From positions 384,376-448,375 of the forward strand of contig JBBDXT010000004.1 of assembly GCA_040902225.1 (NCBI GenBank): a DNA stretch of 64,000 nt, in the 5' to 3' direction. Below, piece by piece: positions 39,729 through 47,979 of the stretch. How positions within the stretch are numbered: the first letter of the stretch is position 1; each line of letters opens with the position of its first letter. The position numbers and the translations under genes were made by a program. The DNA is from Chloroflexota bacterium. Its GTDB lineage: Bacteria > Chloroflexota > Limnocylindria > QHBO01. The notes beneath the pieces were generated by a model, which had not been told where the DNA came from, did not search any database, and saw only the letters and a list, made by a program, of their open reading frames with translations.

Positions 39729-41246
39729 TCAGCCGATCGGGGTAGCCGGGTCCCAGCCCTCGAGCCGCTTGCGGACATCGGCCAGGAAGTTGCCGACCTG
39801 GGCTCCGTCCAGGACGCGGTGATCGAAGGAGCAGGTCATGTTCATCATCGGTCGAACGGTGATGACGTCCTCGCCCTCGACGCTGATCACCACTGGGCGC
39901 TTGACGATCGCCTCCATCGACAGGATGGCGACCTCCGGGCTGTTGATGATCGGCATGGATGAGACCGATCCGAACCAGCCGGTGTTGTTGACCGTGAAGG
40001 TCCCGCCCTGGATCTCGTCCAGCTTCAGCTTGTTGGTCCGGGCGCGGGCCGCCAGGTCCTGGATCCGATGGTTCACGCCGCTGATGCTGAGCTGGTCGGC
40101 GTTGGCAATGACCGGCACCAGCAGGCCGTTGTCGACGGCCACCGCGATGCCGATGTTCATGGCCTGCTTCAGGACGATCCGATCCTCAGCGAACTGGCTG
40201 TTGAGGGTCGGATGCTGGCGCAGCGTCTCGGTCACCGCCTTGATCACCGCGGCCACATAGCTGATCCCGATCCCCTCGCGCGCCTTGTAGGAATCCTGGT
40301 TCGTCTTGCGCCAGCGCACCACGTTGTGCATGTCCACCTCCACCACCGTGTAGGCGTGGGGGACGGTCTGCTTGACGCGCGTCATCTTGGCCGCGATCCC
40401 CTTGCGCATCTGGGTCAGGGGAACCTCCACGTCGCCGCCGGTCGGGGCGGGGAGCGGCGTCGGGGCGGCATAGGCGGGCGCGGGAGTTGCGGCTGCCGCA
40501 ACGGGGGCGGGGGCGGCCGCCTGGGCTGGCGCGGCCGCGGCGGGCTCGGCCATCGGTGCCGGGACCGGCGTGGGCGGGGGAGCCGCGGGTTCGGTCACGG
40601 CGGCGGGGGTCGGGTTTTCGGCGGTTGCGGGGACGGCTCCGGCGGCGACGAAGGCGAGCACGTCGTCGCGGGTGACGCGCCCGCCGGCGCCGCTTCCGCG
40701 GAGCTGCGCGATGTCGATGCCGTGCTCGCGCACCAGGCGCCGGACCGCGGGCGTCATGCGCGTGGTCCCGTTCGTATCGGGCTCCGATGCCGTGGCGGCC
40801 GCAGTGTCCGCCGGCTGTGGCGCGGGTGCAGGGGTCGGGGCCGGCGCCTCAGCGGCGGCCTCAGCTGCCGGGGCGGGAGCGGCCGCGGCCGCCGGCTCAG
40901 GAGCCGCCGGTGTTGGAGCAGGCTCGGGAGGAGCCGCAGCCGGTGCCGGCTCTGGCGCAGCTGTTTCCGCGGGGGCAGGAGTCGGGGCCGCGGCCTCGGC
41001 GGTGCCGCCCTCCGTCTCGATCTCCGCCAGTGGCGTCCCGACTTTCACCGTCTGGCCATCGCCGACGATGATCTTGGTGACCGTGCCGGCGACCTCGGCG
41101 GGGACCTCCGCGTTGACCTTGTCGGTGACCACCTCGAAGAGCGGGTCGTACTGCTCGACCTTGTCGCCCTCCTTGACCAGCCAGCGCTCGATCGTCCCCT
41201 CCGTGACCGACTCGCCGAGCTGCGGCATCTTGATGGTGGTTGCCAT
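39729..41246 (-). CDS. 2-oxoacid dehydrogenase E2 (dihydrolipoyl acyltransferase)
   Basis: 505 residues. An N-terminal lipoyl domain with the lipoylated Lys in VVTDKVNAEV, an Ala/Pro-rich linker of about 75 residues, the peripheral-subunit-binding domain (RMTPAVRRLVREHGIDIAQL), a second Ala/Pro linker, then the catalytic domain with HPTLNSQF and CSFDHRVLDG (catalytic His and Asp). It carries acyl groups between E1 and E3. Last gene of the thioesterase-E3-E1a-E1b-E2 operon; lipA and lipB nearby supply lipoate. Confidence 0.92.
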   Translation of the reverse strand: MATTIKMPQLGESVTEGTIERWLVKEGDKVEQYDPLFEVVTDKVNAEVPAEVAGTVTKIIVGDGQTVKVGTPLAEIETEGGTAEAAAPTPAPAETAAPEPAPAAAPPEPAPTPAAPEPAAAAAPAPAAEAAAEAPAPTPAPAPQPADTAAATASEPDTNGTTRMTPAVRRLVREHGIDIAQLRGSGAGGRVTRDDVLAFVAAGAVPATAENPTPAAVTEPAAPPPTPVPAPMAEPAAAAPAQAAAPAPVAAAATPAPAYAAPTPLPAPTGGDVEVPLTQMRKGIAAKMTRVKQTVPHAYTVVEVDMHNVVRWRKTNQDSYKAREGIGISYVAAVIKAVTETLRQHPTLNSQFAEDRIVLKQAMNIGIAVAVDNGLLVPVIANADQLSISGVNHRIQDLAARARTNKLKLDEIQGGTFTVNNTGWFGSVSSMPIINSPEVAILSMEAIVKRPVVISVEGEDVITVRPMMNMTCSFDHRVLDGAQVGNFLADVRKRLEGWDPATPIG

Positions 41247-41264
41247 GCGCGTCAGGTTAGCCGA

Positions 41265-42251
41265 TCAGTACGCGGCCAGCCCACGGGCGGCTTCGACGAT
41301 CTTGGCTGGATTGAGCATGAACCAGTCCTCGAGGCTGTGGTGGAACGGAACGCCAGGCACCTCCGGCCCCGCCAGGCGGGTGATCGGCCCGTCCAGGTGC
41401 TCGAAGGCCTGCTCGGCGATGATGGCCGCGACCTCCGCCCCAAAGCCGCCGAAGCGGTTCGCCTCGTGGACGACCAGCGCCTTTCCCGTCTTGGCCACCG
41501 ATGCGAGCACCGCGGCGGTGTCGAGCGGACGGAGGGTGCGCAGGTCGACCACCTCGGCCTCGACGCCGTCCTCGCGGGCGAGCGTCTCCGCCGCCTCGAG
41601 CGCGCAGAAGCGCATGTAGCCGTAGCAGAAGATCGAGAGGTGCTTGCCGGCTCGCGCCACGTCGGCCACGCCGATCGGGACCACGTTGTCGCCATCGGGG
41701 ACCTCCGCCTTGAAGAGGCGGTACGTCTTCTTGTGCTCGAAGAACATCACCGGGTCGGGGTCGCGGACCGAGGCCTTCAGCAGGCCCTTGGCATCGGCCG
41801 GGGTGCCGGGAGCCACCACCTTGAGGCCGACGGTGGAGGTGAAGTAGGCCTCGTTGCTCTGCGAGTGGTACAGCGCGCCGTGCACGCCGCCGCCGTACGG
41901 CATGCGGATCACCATCGGCAGACCAAAGGCGTTGTTGGACCGATAGCGCATGCGGCTGATCTCGGACACGATCTGGTTGAAGGCGGGGTACGAGAAATCG
42001 GCGAACTGCATCTCGGCGATCGGGCGCAGGCCGTAGATGGCGGCCCCTGCCGCGGCTCCGGCGATCATCGCCTCGGTGAGCGGCGTGTCGAGCACCCGCT
42101 TCCCGCCGTACTTGGCCCACAGCCCCTCGGTGGCGCCGAAGACGCCGCCCTTCTTGCCGACGTCCTCGCCCAGGACCATCACGTTCGGGTCGCGCTCCAG
42201 CTCCTCGTCCATGGCGGTCCGGATCGCCTCGAGGATGTTCAACTCGGCCAT
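41265..42251 (-). CDS. 2-oxoacid dehydrogenase E1 component, beta subunit
   Basis: 328 residues, the standard E1-beta length. VMVLGEDVGKKGGVFGAT, VLDTPLTEAMIAGAAAGAA, EMQFADFSYPAFNQI and the C-terminal VVHEANRFGGFGAEVAA are all family motifs. It forms the heterotetrameric thiamine diphosphate enzyme with the alpha subunit, whose stop overlaps its ATG by one base. Substrate is most likely branched-chain 2-oxoacids, judging from the partner. Confidence 0.92.
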   Translation of the reverse strand: MAELNILEAIRTAMDEELERDPNVMVLGEDVGKKGGVFGATEGLWAKYGGKRVLDTPLTEAMIAGAAAGAAIYGLRPIAEMQFADFSYPAFNQIVSEISRMRYRSNNAFGLPMVIRMPYGGGVHGALYHSQSNEAYFTSTVGLKVVAPGTPADAKGLLKASVRDPDPVMFFEHKKTYRLFKAEVPDGDNVVPIGVADVARAGKHLSIFCYGYMRFCALEAAETLAREDGVEAEVVDLRTLRPLDTAAVLASVAKTGKALVVHEANRFGGFGAEVAAIIAEQAFEHLDGPITRLAGPEVPGVPFHHSLEDWFMLNPAKIVEAARGLAAY

Positions 42252-43267
42252 CAGCCGCCCTCCTCGGCGTAGACGTGCAGCTCGGCCGTGGCCACGTCCG
42301 GCTCGGGACGCGCCTCGGCGCGCTTCGAGGCCTCGTTGATCTCCGCCTTCACCTCGGCTCGGTACTGCTCGTCGAGCTCGGCGATGAGCAGGCCGACGGC
42401 CGCCAGGCGGCTCGCAAACAGGGGGATCGGGTCGTGCTGCTTGAGGTCCTCGACCTCGGCGGGGTCGCGGTAGCGGCGCTGATCGTCGTCCGACGAGTGG
42501 CTGGTGAGGCGGTGCACAACCGCCTCGATCAGTGTCGGGCCCTCGCCGCGAATGGCGCGCTCGTGCGCCTCCTTGCCGGCGGCGTAGCAGGCCAGCGGAT
42601 CGGCGCCGTCAACCGTGACGCCGGGGAAGCCGTATCCCTCCGCGCGGGCCGCGACCGAGAGCCCGCCCACCTGCTGGGCGAGCGGCACGCTGATGGCGTA
42701 TCCGTTGTTCTCGCACACGAAGATGACCGGCAGCTTGTGCACGCCAGCAAAGTTCATCGCCTCGTGGACCTCGCCCTGGTTGCTGGTTCCCTCGCCGAAC
42801 GAGGTGATCGCCACCACGTCCTCGCCCTTCACCCAGGCGCCCATCGCGATCCCGACGGCGTGCAGCACCTGGGTGCCGACGGGGGAGCTGAGCGAGACGA
42901 TGTTGTAGCGCGCTGCACCGTAATGGCCGGGCATCTGGCGCCCGCCGGATGACACGTCGTCGCCCTTGGCCAGGTGCGCGGTGATGATGTCCTCGGGCGT
43001 CATCCCGAACGTGATCGCGGATGCGATCGAGCGGTAGTAGGGGGCCATCCAGTCCTGGTTCGGGCGCATCGGCCAGGTCATTCCGATCTGTGCCGCCTCG
43101 TGACCCTGCCCCGAGATGATGAAGGCGATCTTGCCGGCGCGCTGCATCAGCCACATTCGCTCGTCGACCGCGCGGGCCAGCAGCATCTGGCGGTACATGG
43201 CAAGCACATCGGCGTCCGTCAGGCCGAGCGCCTTGTGCCCCAGCTCCGCGACCTTGGTGTTGGCCAT
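42251..43267 (-). CDS. 2-oxoacid dehydrogenase E1 component, alpha subunit
   Basis: 338 residues from the ATG at 43267 (another ATG lies three codons upstream). Thiamine-diphosphate motif GEGTSNQGEVHEAMNFAGVH ends near FVCENNGYAIS. SGGRQMPGHYG and the phospho-loop-like HSSDDDQRRYR favour the branched-chain type over pyruvate dehydrogenase. It decarboxylates the 2-oxoacid and reductively acylates E2. Confidence 0.9.
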   Translation of the reverse strand: MANTKVAELGHKALGLTDADVLAMYRQMLLARAVDERMWLMQRAGKIAFIISGQGHEAAQIGMTWPMRPNQDWMAPYYRSIASAITFGMTPEDIITAHLAKGDDVSSGGRQMPGHYGAARYNIVSLSSPVGTQVLHAVGIAMGAWVKGEDVVAITSFGEGTSNQGEVHEAMNFAGVHKLPVIFVCENNGYAISVPLAQQVGGLSVAARAEGYGFPGVTVDGADPLACYAAGKEAHERAIRGEGPTLIEAVVHRLTSHSSDDDQRRYRDPAEVEDLKQHDPIPLFASRLAAVGLLIAELDEQYRAEVKAEINEASKRAEARPEPDVATAELHVYAEEGG

Positions 43268-43280
43268 CAATCCCATTGTC

Positions 43281-44699
43281 TCAGACGTGGATCGCGGCGC
43301 CATCCACGGCGAGCGCCGCCTCGACCAGCACCTCGGTCAGGGTCGGGTGCGCGTGGACCGACATCGCGATCTCCGCGGCCGTCCCCTCCAGCAGCAAGGC
43401 CAGGGTCGGCTCGGCCAAGAGGTCGCCCGCGTGCGCACCGATCAGGTGCGCGCCGAGCAGGAGGCCGCTCTCCGAATCGGCGACGAGCTTGGCGAAGCCG
43501 TCGACCTCGCCCACGATGGTGGCCTTGCCCAGCGCGCGGAAGGGGAAGGAGCCGACCTTCACGCTGTGGCCGGCATCGGTTGCCTGGGCTTCGGTCATCC
43601 CGACCGAGGCGATCTCCGGCCGGCAGAAGGTGACGCGCGGCATGAGCTCCATGCGCACCGGGTCCGGGTCGTGGCCGGCGATCTTCTCGACCGCGACCAC
43701 CGCCTCGTGGCTGGCCACGTGGGCCAGGGCGTAGCCCGGCACGATGTCGCCGATGGCATACAGATGCGGCACTCCCGTCTGCATGAAGCCGTCGACCTTC
43801 ACGAAGCCGCGCTCCATCTCGACCCCGGGAATCTCCTCGAGGCCGATCCCCTCAGTCACCGGGCGCCTGCCGACCGCCACCAGGATCACGTCTGTCTCCA
43901 TCTCGACCCGCGTCTTGCCGTCGCGAGCCTCGACCGCGAAGTGGACTCCGGACTTCGTACGCTCGATGCTCTTGGGGTCGATGTTCGACGAGGCGTAGAT
44001 CTTCACGTTTCGCTTCTTGAAGATCCGCGTCAACTCCTTGCTGACGTCCGCGTCCTCGAGTGGCACGATGCGGTCGAGGTACTCGATCAGGTGCACCTGC
44101 GCGCCAAGGTCCGCGTACAGGCTGGCCCACTCCACGCCGATGGCGCCGGCGCCCACGATGGCGACCCGGGCCGGCACCGTCTCGCGCTGCAGCGCCTCGT
44201 CCGAGGTGATGATCCGCTCGCCGTCGACGTCCAGCCCGGGCAGGCTGCGCGGCGCCGAGCCGGTGGCCAGGATGAGGTTCGTGGCGGTCGCATCCACCTC
44301 GCCGGATTCGCCGCCGCTGACATGCACGCTGGTCGGGCTGGTCAGCGTCCCGTTGCCGCGCAGGATGGTCACCTTGTTCTTCTTCATCAGGAACTCGACG
44401 CCATTGACGTGCTTGTCCACAACGGCGTCGCGCCGCTTGCCGAGGGCGGGGTAGTCGAGGGTGATGCCGTCGCCGCCGGCCAGGCCGAACTCCGCGCCCT
44501 GCTCCGTCACCCGATGCAGCAGGTCGGCGGTCTCGAGCATCGCCTTGGTCGGGATGCAGCCACGGTTCAGGCAGGTGCCGCCCATCTTGTCGCGCTCCAC
44601 CAGGCCGACCGTGAGGCCCAGCTGCGCGGCGCGGATGGCGCCCACGTAGCTCATCCCCCCGCCCAGGATCAGGAGGTCGAACTGCTGCGCGTCACTCAT
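43281..44699 (-). CDS. lpdA: Dihydrolipoamide dehydrogenase (E3)
   Basis: 472 residues. FAD-binding LLILGGGMSYVGAIRAAQLG, the redox disulfide GGTCLNRGCIPTK, NAD-binding VAIVGAGAIGVEWASLYADL, and the C-terminal dimer His-Glu motif HAHPTLTEVLVEAAL. It reoxidises the E2 lipoyl group with NAD+. The gene overlaps the upstream thioesterase by four bases (ATGA). Confidence 0.94.
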   Translation of the reverse strand: MSDAQQFDLLILGGGMSYVGAIRAAQLGLTVGLVERDKMGGTCLNRGCIPTKAMLETADLLHRVTEQGAEFGLAGGDGITLDYPALGKRRDAVVDKHVNGVEFLMKKNKVTILRGNGTLTSPTSVHVSGGESGEVDATATNLILATGSAPRSLPGLDVDGERIITSDEALQRETVPARVAIVGAGAIGVEWASLYADLGAQVHLIEYLDRIVPLEDADVSKELTRIFKKRNVKIYASSNIDPKSIERTKSGVHFAVEARDGKTRVEMETDVILVAVGRRPVTEGIGLEEIPGVEMERGFVKVDGFMQTGVPHLYAIGDIVPGYALAHVASHEAVVAVEKIAGHDPDPVRMELMPRVTFCRPEIASVGMTEAQATDAGHSVKVGSFPFRALGKATIVGEVDGFAKLVADSESGLLLGAHLIGAHAGDLLAEPTLALLLEGTAAEIAMSVHAHPTLTEVLVEAALAVDGAAIHV

Positions 44700-45136
44700 G
44701 CGGCGGTCACCGGTCGATCCAGGGGCCGTCCCTCGTGGGCCACCATGGTCGTGCGCCAGCTGTCCGAGACAGGCATCGGCTTCTCGATGTCATAGTCGAA
44801 CGCGACCAGCACCGCTTCGGATCGGGCCAGTTCGCGGGCCTCCTGGTTGATCAGCAGGTGCGACATGCCGATGCTGGTGCGTCCGATCCAGTCGACCCGC
44901 GACCCGACCTCGACTGCGTCGCTGAACAGCACCTGCGACAGGTAGTCGATCTTCAGCATGGCCAGGATGAAGGGCATGCTGACCGGATCGACGCCGGTCC
45001 CCAGCACATCGCGCAGGTAGAGGACGCGCCCCTGCTCCACGTACGTGGCGACGACGGCATTGTTGACGTGGCCAAAGGGGTCGAGATCGCCGAGGCGCAC
45101 CTCGAGGCGCGTGCGGTGACGGAACTCATCGATCAC
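44696..45136 (-). CDS. 4HBT-family acyl-CoA thioesterase
   Basis: 146 residues with the hot-dog signature VRLGDLDPFGHVNNAVVATY (catalytic Asp in the FGHVNN region), a single-domain YbgC-like form. First gene of the dehydrogenase operon. GTG start; TAGAAT nine bases upstream. It may release acids from the acyl-CoA made by the complex or guard against CoA trapping. Confidence 0.83.
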   Translation of the reverse strand: MIDEFRHRTRLEVRLGDLDPFGHVNNAVVATYVEQGRVLYLRDVLGTGVDPVSMPFILAMLKIDYLSQVLFSDAVEVGSRVDWIGRTSIGMSHLLINQEARELARSEAVLVAFDYDIEKPMPVSDSWRTTMVAHEGRPLDRPVTAA

Positions 45137-45160
45137 GGGAACCCGATTCTACACGGGCCG

Positions 45161-46327
45161 TCAGATCGCTTCGGCGACCCGGTCGATCAGGGCGGCGAGG
45201 AGGGTGGTGCGCGGGACGACGCTCGACAGGTCGAGCCATTCGTCGGGCGAATGGTCGTCGCCGCCGACCGGGCCGAGCCCGTCAAGCGTGGGCAGTCCCG
45301 CGGCGCTGGTCGTGTTCGCGTCGCTCGCCCCACCGGTCAGCGCGTCGTGCAGCTCGAAGCCAAGCTCCGCGGCGATGGCGATGGTCAGTTCTGCCAAACG
45401 CGCATTGCCCGGAGTTCGTTCCATGGGCGGATGGAAGGCCGCCTGGCGGAACGTGACCGAGATGCCCTCGATGGTGGGGCGCGTGACCATGCTCTCCATC
45501 TCGGCCGCGGCCATCTCGAACTCCGAGGCGCTCGCCGCCCGAAGGTCGACCTCCATGCGGCAGTTCGCCGCGACCACGTTGGGACGGGTGCCGCCCTCGA
45601 TCACCCCGGCGTTGATCGTCGCGCTGGGCCAGCGCCCGTTCAGGGCGTGGAGGGCGAGCACCTTGTGCGCCGCCTCGAGGATGGCGCTGCGACCCTTCTC
45701 CGGCTCGACTCCGGCGTGCGCCGCGCGTCCCTTGATGGTGACCTCGTAATCGGCGATCCCCTTGCGCGCGCTGACGATGTCCCCGTTGGCACGCGCGCAT
45801 TCCAGCACCAGGGCCGCGTCGTGTTCCGCGATGAGCCCCTGGATGTGCGCGGTGCTGAAGGGCGAGCCGATCTCCTCGTCGGGGTTGGCGACGAAGGTCA
45901 CGGATGGACGACGGTCCAGACTGCGCAGCGCGGCCAGCGCGTGCAGGCCCGCCAGCAGCCCGCCCTTCATGTCGCTGACACCCGGACCCGTGGCCCGATC
46001 GCCATCGACCTTGAACGGTCGCTCCGCCGCGGTGCCGGGCTCGAAGACGGTGTCCATGTGACCGATGAGCAGCAGGCGTGGGCCCGATCCATCGAGGCGC
46101 CCGATGACGAGGTCGCCTAGCTGCCGCTCTCCGCCGGTTGGGAGGTGCCGGATCCGCTCGACCGCCGCGCCAATCTCCTGCAAGGACCCGCTGACGGCGG
46201 TCGCGACGCGGTTGACCCCGGCCGGCGTGTACGACCCGCAGTCGATGCCGACCAGGCTGGCAAGGTCGCCCACGTAGCGCGCGTAGCGCGCGGCGACGGC
46301 AGCCTGGAGGCCATCGGGGAGGGTCAC
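45161..46327 (-). CDS. M20-family metallopeptidase (carboxypeptidase G2-like)
   Basis: 388 residues. Zinc ligands are in LLIGHMDTVF, GPGVSDMKGGLLAG (bridging Asp) and ANPDEEIGS (catalytic Glu pair), with the late His in GGDDHSPDEW; the lid/dimer domain is in the middle. Relatives remove C-terminal Glu or cleave dipeptides. It is expressed from the same symmetrical promoter as the Mur-ligase paralogue and close to cphAB. A role on cyanophycin-derived beta-Asp-Arg dipeptides is possible but unproven. GTG start. Confidence 0.85.
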   Translation of the reverse strand: MTLPDGLQAAVAARYARYVGDLASLVGIDCGSYTPAGVNRVATAVSGSLQEIGAAVERIRHLPTGGERQLGDLVIGRLDGSGPRLLLIGHMDTVFEPGTAAERPFKVDGDRATGPGVSDMKGGLLAGLHALAALRSLDRRPSVTFVANPDEEIGSPFSTAHIQGLIAEHDAALVLECARANGDIVSARKGIADYEVTIKGRAAHAGVEPEKGRSAILEAAHKVLALHALNGRWPSATINAGVIEGGTRPNVVAANCRMEVDLRAASASEFEMAAAEMESMVTRPTIEGISVTFRQAAFHPPMERTPGNARLAELTIAIAAELGFELHDALTGGASDANTTSAAGLPTLDGLGPVGGDDHSPDEWLDLSSVVPRTTLLAALIDRVAEAI

Positions 46328-46335
46328 GGCGCGTG

Positions 46336-46343
46336 AGTATACT
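46336..46343. promoter_or_regulatory. Symmetrical bidirectional -10 element
   Basis: The perfect 8-bp palindrome AGTATACT contains TATACT on both strands: plus 46338-46343, seven bases before the ATG at 46351, and minus 46341-46336, eight bases before the GTG at 46327. One AT-rich core can thus start two leaderless transcripts in opposite directions. Confidence 0.6.
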
Positions 46344-46350
46344 GCCGGCC

Positions 46351-47979
46351 ATGCCGAACGACGCGCGGCAGCAGGCCGAGGTCGAGCTGCTCGAGCTGCG
46401 CGTGCTGGACGGCCCCAATCGGTTCTTCAACCGCCCCGCCATCAAGCTCGAATTCGGGTCCGAGACGCCATTTGCGGCCTCAGAGGTGGCTGCCGCCGCC
46501 GCGCTGGCACTGCGCCGTCTCCACGTCGCGCTGGACCTGCCCGTGCCTCGCGTCACCGTTCGCCATTCGCACGACCATCGCCGCGCGGCCATCGCCTTCC
46601 CGTGGCGACGGCGCGCGCGGTCGCAGGCGATCGCGGCAGCTGCCGGACGAATCGCCGCGGGCGTCAGCACGGCACGCCAGGAGCTGCGCGCCCTGCGGGC
46701 GGTGGCGCCCGGGCCCATGCCCAACCTGCCGCGGCCCCGTATCCCGGTGGTGGCGATCACCGGCACCAACGGCAAGAGCACCACCACCCGCCTGATCGCG
46801 CACATCGCAGCGCACGCGGGCCTGAAGGTGGGGATGACCAACTCCGACGGGATCTACATCGGCTCCGAGTTGGTCGAGGCGGGGGATTGGACCGGCTTCG
46901 GCGGTGCCGGCCGCGTCCTCGCCGAGCCGAAGCTGGAGCTGGCCGTGCTGGAGACGGCGCGGGGCGGAATCCTGCTGCGGGGGATCGGCTATGCCGCCAA
47001 CGACGTGGCGGTGGTGACCAACGTTTCGGCCGATCACCTGGGCCTGCAGGGGATCGACACGCTCGACGAGCTCGCCGAGGTGAAGGGCGCCGTGACCCGC
47101 ATCACCAAGCGCTCGGGCTGGGTGGTGCTGAATGCCGATGATCCGCGAGCCTGGCGCATGCGCCGCGAGACGAAGGGCAGCTGGTACCCGTTCACGCTCG
47201 ACCCGGACAACCCCCGGATCGAGCTGGCCCTCGACCGTGGCGGCCGAGCCGCCGTCGTGCAGCGCGGCTGGCTGATCCTGCTGGGAGCGGGCCGCCGTCC
47301 GCAGCGCGTGGCCCGCGTGGCCGACCTGCCCGTCACGTTCGCCGGCCTGGCCGAGTACAACGTGGCCAACGCCCTGGCCGCCGCGGCCGCCGCCGACTCG
47401 CTGGGAATCCCGGCCAGCACGATCGCCGAGGGCCTGCGCAGCTTCGCTCTCGATAGCGAGCTGAATCCGGGCCGGCTCAACCTGTATGAGCGCCGTGGTC
47501 TGCTGGTGGTGGTCGACTTCGCCCATAACGAGGCCGGCCTTGCCGGGCTGCTGGAGGTGTGCCGCAAGCTGACCCAGGCCTCGGCCCGCGCCTCGCGCCA
47601 CGGGCGGGGGAAGGTGCGACTGGGGATCGGCACGGCGGGCGACCGTACCGAGGAGATCCTCCATGGCCTGGGCCGACTCGCGGGCGCGCAGGCCGACGAC
47701 GTGGTGATCGCCGAGAAGCGGCATTACCTGCGCGGGCGCGATCCCGACGAGATGAACGAGATCATGCGATCGGGGGTGTACGAGGCAGGGTACATGGGGC
47801 CGGTCGAGGCCTATGCGACCGAGCTGGAGGCGCTCCAGGCGCTCCTCGCGCGCGCACATCGCGGCGACGTGGTGGCCGTCATGACCCACGTGGAGCGCGC
47901 GGAGTTCTTCACCTGGCTGGAGACGGAGGGGTTTCGGCCGGTCGCTTTCGACCGGCTGCGGAAGCTGGTCGGCGCCTAG
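46351..47979 (+). CDS. Mur-ligase-domain protein, cyanophycin synthetase paralogue without ATP-grasp
   Basis: 542 residues. The N-terminal 125 residues are not recognised. The Mur-ligase part follows: IPVVAITGTNGKSTTTRLIA (P-loop, about 138), LETARGGILLRGIGY, NVSADHLGLQGIDTLDELAE, VLNADD, GLAEYNVANALAAAAAADS, LNLYERRGLLVVVDFAHNEA. These match the C-terminal half of cyanophycin synthetase, but the ATP-grasp half is absent. It is convergent with cphA, and the two stops overlap on CTAG. It may make or ligate a dipeptide or modify cyanophycin. Confidence 0.85.
   Translation: MPNDARQQAEVELLELRVLDGPNRFFNRPAIKLEFGSETPFAASEVAAAAALALRRLHVALDLPVPRVTVRHSHDHRRAAIAFPWRRRARSQAIAAAAGRIAAGVSTARQELRALRAVAPGPMPNLPRPRIPVVAITGTNGKSTTTRLIAHIAAHAGLKVGMTNSDGIYIGSELVEAGDWTGFGGAGRVLAEPKLELAVLETARGGILLRGIGYAANDVAVVTNVSADHLGLQGIDTLDELAEVKGAVTRITKRSGWVVLNADDPRAWRMRRETKGSWYPFTLDPDNPRIELALDRGGRAAVVQRGWLILLGAGRRPQRVARVADLPVTFAGLAEYNVANALAAAAAADSLGIPASTIAEGLRSFALDSELNPGRLNLYERRGLLVVVDFAHNEAGLAGLLEVCRKLTQASARASRHGRGKVRLGIGTAGDRTEEILHGLGRLAGAQADDVVIAEKRHYLRGRDPDEMNEIMRSGVYEAGYMGPVEAYATELEALQALLARAHRGDVVAVMTHVERAEFFTWLETEGFRPVAFDRLRKLVGA

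Noticed and set aside
40068-42272. Long plus-strand frame opposite the dehydrogenase genes
   Set aside because: It is His/Arg/Gly-biased and mirrors the codon periodicity of E2 and E1-beta on the minus strand, which have complete family motifs.
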